Source of the DNA: an uncultured Acidobacteriaceae bacterium
GTDB lineage: Bacteria > Acidobacteriota > Terriglobia > Terriglobales > Acidobacteriaceae
DNA: 20,453 nucleotides
Assembly: GCA_903842845.1 (NCBI GenBank)
Contig: CAIMNN010000444.1
Coordinates: 1-20,453, forward strand
Direction: 5' to 3'
The notes beneath the pieces are model-generated. The model saw only the letters and a program-made list of their open reading frames with translations. It made no database searches and was not told the origin of the DNA. The translations under genes and the position numbers were made by a program. Below are positions 7,373 through 14,109 of the stretch, piece by piece; the first letter of the stretch is position 1; each line of letters opens with the position of its first letter.

Positions 7373-8695
7373 ATGTGGCGTAAACTCCTTGCATTGAAAA
7401 TTAAGCCTATTGACGGCGAACTGGCACCCAATCGCACCGCATTCGATGCACGCAGTGCGCCGCTGCAAGTGGGCGTGTGCCTGTCACTTCTGCTGGCCTT
7501 TACAACAGCGACAGTCTTCGTGCGGGATGCCTGGGCGCTGCAAGCCTTCCAAATAGGCATCTTCGTGCTCGTCGCCGTTTACCTTCTCGCAGGCATTCGC
7601 GGCAGAAAAGAGCAGCTCGCCGGCGGTGTCACTCCGTGGCTGGTTTACCTCATTCCTCTCTGGGGCGTGTTGCAGATCGTTTTACACACAACAGCCTCCT
7701 CGATGGAAACGCGGCTTTCCGTCCTCAAATGGGGCGCACTGGTCGGTGTCTTTTTTCTAAGTCAGATAATCGGCCACACCAGAACAGCGCGGCGCAATGT
7801 CCTGAGCGCTTTTCTGATTTTTGCTTCTGCAATGGCCGTGCTCTGCCTCATGCAGATCTTCACATCGCAAGGCCGCGTCCTTTGGCTTTTCCCTTCTGGT
7901 TATCCGGAAGTCTTCGGAACCTTTCAATACGCGAACAACTATGTGCAGTTTGTCGAGCTTGCTCTTCCAATCGCATTGTGGCGCGCCATGAAAGAAGGCT
8001 GGCACTCGTGGCGGTATTTACTTGCCGGAGGAATCCTCTATGCCTCGGCGATTGCTTCTGCCTCGCGCGCTGGCGCTGTGCTGTGCACCGCGGAGATGCT
8101 GGCAATCCTGCTGATTGGCCTGGTAAAACTGCGCGACCCCGAGACCGGGTTGCCCTCACGTTCGACAGTCGCGGTGCTGGCGGCTATCCCCATTCTGGCT
8201 GCGGCCTTTACTGTTGCCGTTGGCTGGGAGCGCATCCTGGTCAGGTTCCAACAGGACGATCCCTATACGACGCGACGCGAATTCTTCTCAGCAGCCGTGG
8301 ATATGACCAAACAACATCCGCTCATGGGCTACGGTCTGGGAACATTCCCCGAGGTCTACCAGCGATACGCGATCAAGGATTTCCCCTTCTACGTCAACCA
8401 CGCACACAATGACTGGGCTGAGTTCGCGGCCGACGGCGGTGTGCCCTTCCTGCTGCTGGTGCTGATCCCGTTCGTTGCGGTTCTCCGCGATGCGGTGCGT
8501 AACGGATGGGCGCTCGGGCTCATTGCAGTCCTGCTGCACGCGTGCATGGATTATCCATTCCCACGACCTGCCGTCTCAGGATGGATGTATCTGCTTCTGG
8601 GTTTGCTGTGTATGGCCAAGACAACTAGCTACGGTCATCATCCGCTTGCAGCAACCACGCTACCTGACGAGTTCAACCCACATCAATCCGCTTGA
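7373..8695 (+). CDS. O-antigen ligase / polymerase-type membrane protein (Wzy/WaaL superfamily)
   Basis: Multi-pass inner-membrane protein that either joins finished lipid-linked glycan to an acceptor (ligase) or polymerises repeat units; sequence alone does not separate the two. 440 residues with about 11-12 hydrophobic segments. The family signature lies in the large periplasmic loop and after it: RREFFSAAVDMTKQHPLMGYGLGTF, then NHAHNDWAEFAADGGVP near residues 340-356, where the His-x-His-Asn pattern is conserved. The start at 7373 has no clear ribosome site. A 10-codon frame (7351-7383) beginning 22 bases upstream overlaps it and could couple translation. A weak promoter candidate is TTGACC (7252-7257) with TTATCA 18 bases on. 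The pgl operon upstream and the TPR protein downstream make a glycan role likely. Confidence 0.8.
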   Translation: MWRKLLALKIKPIDGELAPNRTAFDARSAPLQVGVCLSLLLAFTTATVFVRDAWALQAFQIGIFVLVAVYLLAGIRGRKEQLAGGVTPWLVYLIPLWGVLQIVLHTTASSMETRLSVLKWGALVGVFFLSQIIGHTRTARRNVLSAFLIFASAMAVLCLMQIFTSQGRVLWLFPSGYPEVFGTFQYANNYVQFVELALPIALWRAMKEGWHSWRYLLAGGILYASAIASASRAGAVLCTAEMLAILLIGLVKLRDPETGLPSRSTVAVLAAIPILAAAFTVAVGWERILVRFQQDDPYTTRREFFSAAVDMTKQHPLMGYGLGTFPEVYQRYAIKDFPFYVNHAHNDWAEFAADGGVPFLLLVLIPFVAVLRDAVRNGWALGLIAVLLHACMDYPFPRPAVSGWMYLLLGLLCMAKTTSYGHHPLAATTLPDEFNPHQSA

Positions 8696-8756
8696 GCGCA
8701 AAGACTCGTAAAGATAATTTGATTGAAATGGAAACTTTGAGAAATTTGCAGAACAG

Positions 8757-9134
8757 TTAGGCTTGTACGCCAGAAAACGTAACAGCAGGAGCGTTCATGC
8801 TTCTCGGATCCTGCGGCGAGGTTGGCTCTTTGGTCAGATATTGCAGGAAGAACCAGAAGATAAGAAAAGCCAATAGAAATATTGCAACGACCACCGCACG
8901 ACGTACCAGCCGCTTCCTGGACCTCGTGCTCATAAGTTTATCCAGCCGGTGCGTGCGCCGGCTTTGCTGTGAGTGCATTGCTGTGGTGGTTTCTGCGGAC
9001 GCTGACGCGTAGAAGCGGTGCCTGCAACGACGGCAACGAAACGCTTCCTGTCCAAAGGGCTGATGGAGCACATCGCGCCAGTTGGATTTTGTCGAAGTTC
9101 GAACATCGGTACTGCCGCACTCAGGACAAGTCAT
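8757..9134 (-). CDS. Zinc-ribbon membrane protein of unknown function
   Basis: 125 residues, not assigned to a named family. The N-terminus has a CPEC knuckle (residues 3-6) and a second CRRC knuckle (about 34-37), together a four-cysteine zinc ribbon. After a Ser/Thr- and Arg-rich stretch, a single strong hydrophobic segment follows (VVVAIFLLAFLIFWFFLQYL, about residues 81-100), and a short Pro-rich tail. Positive residues before the segment suggest the ribbon stays in the cytoplasm. The ATG overlaps the stop of the TPR gene as ATGA, so the two are translationally coupled and both are supported as real genes. It converges on the O-antigen ligase gene across a 61-base gap with no clear terminator. 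It may be a small adaptor or sensor for the envelope machinery; that is inference from position. Confidence 0.65.
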   Translation of the reverse strand: MTCPECGSTDVRTSTKSNWRDVLHQPFGQEAFRCRRCRHRFYASASAETTTAMHSQQSRRTHRLDKLMSTRSRKRLVRRAVVVAIFLLAFLIFWFFLQYLTKEPTSPQDPRSMNAPAVTFSGVQA

Positions 9135-10360
9135 TGAAGGGATTCAGGTTGAATCCTGACTGATTTTAGCATCAGTTGGCCTTCAATCCGCGGTGTTCCT
9201 AATGCGCGCTTGTACAACAGACGTAGACGTGGCAGTTGAGTTTCCGGAGTGACGACGAACACCAGGGTTCCCTGCTGAATCGTATCGCTCGAAAGATCCG
9301 ATGATTCGCCAAGAATGTTCTCCGGCGCGGCGCCAACTATCCGCCAGCGAATGCCTGTGCCCGCTGCGATATCGGCAGTCTGGTACGCGTAGGTCAAAAC
9401 GTACTTGCCGGGCGCAAGCATCAGCGCCTGTTCCGCCACCGTGCACTCTTCCGGTTGGCTCCCAGTGAACTCAGCTTCAAGTCCCGATGCGCCGGGCCAC
9501 GAATGAAGGCCAGCGTACTCAGGCAGCGACCAATCAAAGCTGACCGGCAGAGGCTCGCGTGCAAAATCGCCGTTGTTCGGCTCGCCTGCGTCAGCCACAA
9601 CCCACTGTTTCGCAATCAGCTTCAGCCAAAGCGTCCGTGCGTCTTTCCCGTCATTGGCGACGATCAAACGGTTCAGGACATCAAACAGCACAAGACGATC
9701 TACGCCAGGCGTGCCGGAGTGGAGCAAGCGCGGCGCAACGTCGGCGGCAGCGGTCAGTTGCTCTTTACTCAGTAAAAAGCTCTCATACTGGCGCAGCATA
9801 GCTGGGTTGTCATTCACTACCGCTGCGGAGATTTGCTTCGGGTCTTGAGTCACGCGCCAGCAGAGCTCGAACAGAGCCCTCATGTCATCGCTTGGCATTT
9901 GGGCGGCCTTCTGTACCCAACTCCAAAATGCAGGAAGATCGTCGCGGCGCAGGTAGTAATTGGCCAAACTCCAGCGGGGCAAATAGGTATCGTCCACAGC
10001 AAAGGCAGCCAGCAGATGCTTTTCAGCCTGGGCAAAATCTCCATCCGCTTCGTATTGCAATCCCAGTTCTATCTCAGCCTGCGCGTTGTAGTGGTTCAGT
10101 GCAAGCGCTGTCACAAGCAGTTCATGTGCGTCGCTCGGGTCCAACTGGGAGAGGCGCATGTAGTATTCCGAACTGTCAGGAACCGCTTTGATAGCTGCTT
10201 GAACGGATGCCGCCGTGTCCTGCTTGAAGAATATGTCGGCACGCACAAACCGTAGCGAGCACCAGATGCCGGCACAGCACGCCGCCGCGAGCATCACCCG
10301 CAGTCCAACACCAGCGTAGCGGTTAAGAATGGACATATTGACCAACACGAAGCTTAGCAC
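9131..10360 (-). CDS. Membrane-anchored TPR-type protein with C-terminal beta-rich region
   Basis: 409 residues from a GTG start; ATG at 10336 (MSILNRYAG) is an equally possible start, 8 residues shorter, and neither has a strong ribosome site. A hydrophobic anchor covers about residues 18-38. Residues about 60-170 are helical with TPR-like spacing and small/large residue pattern (LLVTALALNHYNAQAEIELGL then DGDFAQAEKHLLAAFAVD). The region from about 280 to 409 looks beta-rich (LMLAPGKYVLTYAYQT, GIRWRIVG, GTLVFVVTPETQ), like a carbohydrate-binding-type sandwich, but I cannot name it. O-antigen ligases in other bacteria often carry fused TPR domains, and this gene converges on such a ligase. 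A partner role in polymer ligation or length control is therefore plausible but inferred. Coupled to the zinc-ribbon gene. Confidence 0.65.
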   Translation of the reverse strand: MLSFVLVNMSILNRYAGVGLRVMLAAACCAGIWCSLRFVRADIFFKQDTAASVQAAIKAVPDSSEYYMRLSQLDPSDAHELLVTALALNHYNAQAEIELGLQYEADGDFAQAEKHLLAAFAVDDTYLPRWSLANYYLRRDDLPAFWSWVQKAAQMPSDDMRALFELCWRVTQDPKQISAAVVNDNPAMLRQYESFLLSKEQLTAAADVAPRLLHSGTPGVDRLVLFDVLNRLIVANDGKDARTLWLKLIAKQWVVADAGEPNNGDFAREPLPVSFDWSLPEYAGLHSWPGASGLEAEFTGSQPEECTVAEQALMLAPGKYVLTYAYQTADIAAGTGIRWRIVGAAPENILGESSDLSSDTIQQGTLVFVVTPETQLPRLRLLYKRALGTPRIEGQLMLKSVRIQPESLQ

Positions 10361-10520
10361 TCACTTCAACCCCATCCAAGCTCAACTTCCATAAAATCTG
10401 TCGCACTCCTCTGTTTAGAGCGTAAATTCATGACAGACTGGCTCGCCTCCCTCTGGCTTAAACAAACATTTCAAATACTTTATCGACCGGGGTTGGCTCA
10501 ATCACCTTCACTGAACCGCC

Positions 10521-10533
10521 CGTATGACATACG
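10521..10533. promoter_or_regulatory. Inverted repeat CGTAT-GAC-ATACG upstream of the FecR-like gene
   Basis: Perfect 5-base arms with a 3-base spacer, in the 293-base divergent gap between the TPR gene and the FecR-like gene. The following stretch (10540-10580) is AT-rich and may hold a promoter, with TTGATT at 10548-10553 as a possible -35. Candidate operator only. Confidence 0.3.
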
Positions 10534-10590
10534 TACGACATAAATAATTGATTTTAAAGAGCTATTAGCTTGTTTATGACAGGTATCAAG

Positions 10591-10611
10591 AGTAACATTC
10601 TGACTGTTACT
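10591..10611. promoter_or_regulatory. Dyad AGTAACA-N7-TGTTACT upstream of the FecR-like gene
   Basis: Perfect 7-base arms with a 7-base spacer, 42 bases before the start codon at 10654. The size and symmetry fit a dimeric regulator site better than an RNA terminator, since no T-tract follows. The half-site GTAACATT is shared with the palindrome at 7220-7231. Confidence 0.45.
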
Positions 10612-10653
10612 GATGTGCGGTTACCATTTTAACTGTGCGTCCAGGAGGAAGCG

Positions 10654-11487
10654 ATGAAAAGGAAACTGCAAGCTCTAGTGCTCTTGATGTGCACGATGAC
10701 TTATGCGGTTGCGTCGACAGTCTCCATCGGCACGGTCAGCGCGCGTGGCGACATGCGCGTCGATGGCAACCGGGTCAACGGAAACGCCACGCTCTTTGAT
10801 GGTTCCGTTGTTGAGACAGGCGAGGCTACCGCTGATCTGAGACTTGCCAAAGGCATTGAACTCACGCTCTCTCCTAATTCCCGAACAACCCTGCACAACG
10901 ATTACCTGCTCCTAGAGCGCGGCGAAACCGAAATGTCCGGCCCGGGCACTTACAAGGTTGAAGCGAACGGTCTCACGGTGGCGGCGCTCGAATCGCACTC
11001 GCGTGCGGTCATCTCCATGAAGACTGCGGACACTGTGGAAGTGGCTGCGCTGAACGGCAGTTTTGGCATCAGGGATGACAAGGGTGCTCTCATCTCCACC
11101 GCTCGTCCTGGGCGCTCTCTGAAATTTTCCAAGCAGACCGGCCCTGTGCATACATCGTTCTCCGGTGTCGGTACGGTGAGCGTTGATAAGGAAGGCTACT
11201 ACTTCTTTTTCACTGAACAAGGCGGGACATTTCAGTTGGTTGGAAAAGACCTGAAAGACTTCCTCGGCTACGAAGTCAAAGTTACCGGCACGGTTCAGAC
11301 CGGGGTTAAACCTGTGATCACGGCAACAGAGGTGGTATCCGTCAGCACGATTAAAAAAATCGATGTGGCAGCAATAGGCAGCTCGCATACAGCGCTGATC
11401 GTCAGCGGAGTCATAGTGGTTTCAAGTGCTGGAATCGCTGTTGGAGTTATGAATACGACACAGAAAAAGAACCCTGCCAGTCCGTAG
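10654..11487 (+). CDS. Exported FecR-like domain protein
   Basis: 277 residues. The start is well supported by AGGAGG (10643-10648), 5 bases upstream. Residues 1-20 are a signal peptide (MKRKLQALVLLMCTMTYAVA, cleavage after AVA). The next roughly 150 residues resemble the FecR beta domain: SARGDMRVDGNRV, LFDGSVVETGEATADLRLAKGIELTLSPNSRTTL, GTYKVEANGLTV. This domain occurs in periplasmic proteins that sense or coat polymers. Near the C-terminus a hydrophobic segment (about 247-266) is followed by a short Lys/Asn tail, so the protein may be tethered to the membrane with its body in the periplasm. It lacks the usual cytoplasmic N-terminal part of true FecR anti-sigma regulators, and no ECF sigma gene is nearby, so a sensor function is not supported. 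Function unknown. Confidence 0.7.
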   Translation: MKRKLQALVLLMCTMTYAVASTVSIGTVSARGDMRVDGNRVNGNATLFDGSVVETGEATADLRLAKGIELTLSPNSRTTLHNDYLLLERGETEMSGPGTYKVEANGLTVAALESHSRAVISMKTADTVEVAALNGSFGIRDDKGALISTARPGRSLKFSKQTGPVHTSFSGVGTVSVDKEGYYFFFTEQGGTFQLVGKDLKDFLGYEVKVTGTVQTGVKPVITATEVVSVSTIKKIDVAAIGSSHTALIVSGVIVVSSAGIAVGVMNTTQKKNPASP

Positions 11488-11524
11488 AGAGACTGATGTG
11501 CAATGAACGATTGGAGTTGGACTT

Positions 11525-11656
11525 ATGTACATGAACATTCGAGATGAAAATGACGACAGTCGCTATGGACCGATGTTCGCCTTCTTTTGTTCCACGCCAT
11601 TCTGCTTGGCGTTCTGGAGCTTGTTTTTCGTGGTGTTGAAGCATTGGATTCGCTAA
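11525..11656 (+). CDS. 43-residue membrane peptide
   Basis: Begins MYMNIRDENDD, has an acidic, polar first third and then one hydrophobic, aromatic-rich segment (about residues 17-38, PMFAFFCSTPFCLAFWSLFF) ending KHWIR. GGAG (11513-11516) lies 8 bases before ATG. It sits 37 bases after the FecR-like gene, on the same strand, and may share its transcript. The charge pattern (acidic head, basic tail after the segment) suggests the N-terminus out and the C-terminus in. I do not recognise a family. It could be a small regulator or stabiliser of a membrane partner. Codon use alone on so short a frame is not decisive. Confidence 0.45.
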   Translation: MYMNIRDENDDSRYGPMFAFFCSTPFCLAFWSLFFVVLKHWIR

Positions 11657-11742
11657 CGGAACGGAGTTGAGCCACATGAAACTGCTCGTCCGGCCTTGCA
11701 CTGTATCAAGCTTGGGAAAGATCAAACAGGAGAAAATTTATA

Positions 11743-12009
11743 ATGGGCTTTCTGCCTGATAACTTCACATGTGACGTGTGCGGCGCGCCCAAACGCGAGG
11801 TAAATCATTGGTGGAATATCGATCTCAATGGTGAGATCGCTCGGCAGAAGGACAATTCCCTTGTCGGCAATATCCATTCTGCATTTGTCCTTATCCCTTT
11901 CGACCCAGCCGCGGCCCGTCAGGCTTCGATCATCACCGTTTGCGGTCAGACCTGCGCTCACAAGGTCGTGGACGAGTACCTGAGCAACATGCTGGTGGCA
12001 AGCAAGTAG
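11743..12009 (+). CDS. 88-residue four-cysteine protein of unknown function
   Basis: Soluble, no signal peptide. Two cysteine pairs, CDVC (about residues 10-13) and CGQTC (about 67-71), the second followed by AHKVVDEYL. The arrangement could hold a zinc ion, with a treble-clef-like second pair at a helix start, or form disulfides. GGAG lies about 11 bases before the ATG, a little far, with an A/T-rich spacer. It is on the same strand as the FecR-like gene and the membrane peptide. Downstream is the repeat-bearing gap. I cannot name the family; residues DNFTCDVCGAPKREVNHWW resemble the opening of a zinc-finger-like domain. Confidence 0.6.
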   Translation: MGFLPDNFTCDVCGAPKREVNHWWNIDLNGEIARQKDNSLVGNIHSAFVLIPFDPAAARQASIITVCGQTCAHKVVDEYLSNMLVASK

Positions 12010-12589
12010 AAAAAAATATCCGCTGACTGCTCTGCGCAGCCTGCGTAGAACCTGTCTCTATCTATTCAAATTGTGCAAGGATGCCAGAGCGAGCGACTTG
12101 CGAGCAGTTGCGGCACGAAGTGCTGGCGGTGGGCGCAGTCTTGAGAGAACCCTTCTCCCAAGTCTATCAGGGAAAATCTATTTCAGGTTTGCATGACTGA
12201 TTGGGGTGGTCGCAGTCTTGAGAGAACCCCTCTCCCGTGGCTATCAGGGAAAATCTATTTCGGGTTTGCATGACTGATTGGGGTGGATGCAGTCTTGAGA
12301 GAACCCCTCTCCCTTGGCTATCAGGGAAAATCTATTTTGGGTTTGCATGACTGAATGGGGTGGGCGCAGTCTTGAGAGAACTCCTCTCCGCGCAAATTCC
12401 CGTTAACAGGGAACTTAACAGGGTATTTTCGTAGTTCTATTCACGAAGTCTGCATTCATGGTCTGCAATCATGCTGGATTTTTTCTAGTTCCGGCTTTCG
12501 TATATGATGTTCTTCTATTACCGAACAGGGGAAAATTGGCCTATTATCAGGGAACTGATTTCCGCGATAACTGGCTTGAATACCGGCAT
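12010..12589. other. 580-base convergent gap: tandem repeats plus CAGGGAA-rich tail
   Basis: No convincing gene. 12010-12134 is unremarkable apart from a short open frame, 12081-12200 (39 codons, starting MPERATCEQLRHEVLAVG), that runs into the first repeat. 12135-12388 is the 77-base tandem repeat array. 12397-12553 holds four further CAGGG words on the same strand and the inverted repeat TTCCC-GTTAACA-GGGAA. No terminal inverted repeats, transposase fragment or cas gene are visible. The segment reaches almost to the stop codon of the permease gene at 12590. From memory, and unchecked, intergenic segments rich in CAGGGAA words recur in soil bacteria, so this may be one copy of a dispersed non-coding element. 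Confidence 0.6.
12135..12388 (+). repeat. 77-base tandem repeat, three whole copies and one partial
   Basis: Copies begin at 12135, 12212, 12289 and 12366, each with GCAGTCTTGAGAGAAC. The three whole copies are exactly 77 bases. Copies 1 and 2 differ at about 7 positions, copies 2 and 3 at about 5, so they are over 90% identical. The fourth diverges after about 23 bases. Each copy has a small hairpin, GAGAG-AACCC-CTCTC; in copy 1 a C-to-T change turns one pair into a G-U wobble, so pairing survives in all four. Each whole copy also has ATCAGGGAAAATCTATTT and GTTTGCATGACTGA. There are no variable spacers between conserved repeats, which excludes a CRISPR array. Confidence 0.9.
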
Positions 12590-13966
12590 CTAATTGCTGC
12601 CATCTTCGAACGCCGATAACTCAGTGGAATCCGCACCGGCGTTGCGGCGTCGTATCCAATAGAGAAGAAGCCCGATAGCTACCCACGCTGTGCCAAGGAT
12701 CTTTGCACTGCTATCCAGATTCAACCAGATGAATGCACTTACGACCAAGCCAAGCAGGGGCGCCAGCACGGGTAGAAATACTTTCTCGGCATTGCGCGAC
12801 TTGTAGTGGATCATGGCCGCGCAATTAACGCCCATGAAGGCGATGAAGGCGCCAAAGTTCAAAAGCTCGGCTCCGGATTGATAGGTAAGCAGGAAGACAC
12901 CAATCAGCGTGAAGCCTCCAATGAGCAGAACATTGTTGCGCGGAATGGCGGTCTTTGCGCTGAGTGCTCCGAAGAAGTTCCGCGGCAAAGCGTTGGCACG
13001 ACCCATCCCATAGAGCAGGCGTGCTGCGCCAAACTGTGCTGCGATGCCTGAGCCGATATTCGCGATGAGTAGTGTAGCGTTCAAGAGGTGAAAGAGGTAC
13101 TTTCCGCCGATACGCATTGCGACCTGAACATAGGCAGTGTCGACCATGCTCTCAGGAAACGGATTTTGATATGGCCATGCCAATTGGGCGACGTACACTT
13201 CGACAGTCGAGAGAATTCCAATGACCAGGCAGGTAAGCACGGTAGCCAGCATGATGTTGCGCCGCGGATTCTCCACCTCCTCGGACATGGTCGATATCCC
13301 GTCGAACCCTATATAGGTGAGCACCGCAATGGATGTGCCATGAAAGAGCATCGAGGGGGAAAAGGTAGAGGGGTCATAGAAAGGCGTAAGCCAATCGCCC
13401 CCTATAGGACGAGCAACCAGCGCGATGTATCGCACCGCATAAGCGAGGAACACTACAACGATGATGCTCATTCCGAGAGCGAGAATCGCATTCAAGTTGC
13501 CTGATGTTTTGACGCCGCGAAGATTGAGAAGCGTAAACAGGACAACGAACGCAACAGCCCAAGCCGCGTAGGGTATCTGCGGCAGAATGTTGCGAGCCGC
13601 GGCGCTGCACCAAATGGCACAGATGATGGGGTTCAGAAGATAGTCCATCAACATCGACCATCCGACCACATAGCCGGCAAGGGGATGAATTTCCTTGCCG
13701 ACATAGGTATACGCGGAGCCCGCACTCGGATAGACGCGCGCCATGCGGCCATAGCTGATGGCCGTGAAGAGCATGGCAACCATCGCTATCAGGATGGTGG
13801 TGGCTACATGGCCACGGGCGACGTTGCTCACAACGCCGTAGATGCCCATGGGAGCAGTGGGCTGGATGATGATGATTCCGTACACAACCAGGTGCCAGAG
13901 TTTGAGCGAGCGCTTGAGTTGCGGCGCCTGTGTTCCGCTTCGGATATCCGCTTGGCCTTTTTGCAT
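12590..13966 (-). CDS. APC-superfamily amino acid/amine permease
   Basis: Inner-membrane secondary transporter of 458 residues with about 12 hydrophobic segments, a normal size for the family. The opening LKRSLKLWHLVVYGIIIIQPTAPMG and SNVARGH, the segment YPSAGSAYTYVGKEIHPLAGYVVGW, and YIGFDGISTMSEEVENPRRN are typical of APC permeases such as the YhdG/PuuP-like group. The likely substrate is an amino acid or polyamine, but it cannot be fixed from sequence. The gene lies 143 bases downstream of the exported glycosidase on the same strand, so it may be read through from that promoter. A sugar transporter would be expected here, so either the permease is unrelated to the sugar genes or it takes up an amino-compound released with the sugar. 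Start supported by a weak purine run (AGAGAGCG). Confidence 0.85.
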   Translation of the reverse strand: MQKGQADIRSGTQAPQLKRSLKLWHLVVYGIIIIQPTAPMGIYGVVSNVARGHVATTILIAMVAMLFTAISYGRMARVYPSAGSAYTYVGKEIHPLAGYVVGWSMLMDYLLNPIICAIWCSAAARNILPQIPYAAWAVAFVVLFTLLNLRGVKTSGNLNAILALGMSIIVVVFLAYAVRYIALVARPIGGDWLTPFYDPSTFSPSMLFHGTSIAVLTYIGFDGISTMSEEVENPRRNIMLATVLTCLVIGILSTVEVYVAQLAWPYQNPFPESMVDTAYVQVAMRIGGKYLFHLLNATLLIANIGSGIAAQFGAARLLYGMGRANALPRNFFGALSAKTAIPRNNVLLIGGFTLIGVFLLTYQSGAELLNFGAFIAFMGVNCAAMIHYKSRNAEKVFLPVLAPLLGLVVSAFIWLNLDSSAKILGTAWVAIGLLLYWIRRRNAGADSTELSAFEDGSN

Positions 13967-14109
13967 TTTTCGCTCTCTATTCTCAGAAGATCGGGCACCT
14001 TGTCAGCTTAAAACCTTTGAGCTACTCTCGCTATCCCCTTACGTACTTGCAGATGGTATATCTTGCTACGGTAAGATCGTCTTTGAAATACAAAACAACA
14101 TTGCTTGCC

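Noticed and set aside
10654..11487. FecR-type anti-sigma regulator
   Set aside because: It has an N-terminal signal peptide rather than a cytoplasmic anti-sigma part, and no ECF sigma factor gene is adjacent.
12081..12200. 39-codon frame running into the first tandem repeat
   Set aside because: No ribosome site, low support, and changes between repeat copies are not mainly synonymous; kept only as an observation.
12135..12388. CRISPR array
   Set aside because: The whole 77-base unit is conserved end to end with no variable spacers, there are only 3.3 copies, and no cas gene is near.
13088..13504. Plus-strand frames over the permease gene
   Set aside because: They are antisense shadows of a clear APC permease, with no ribosome sites and no domain pattern.
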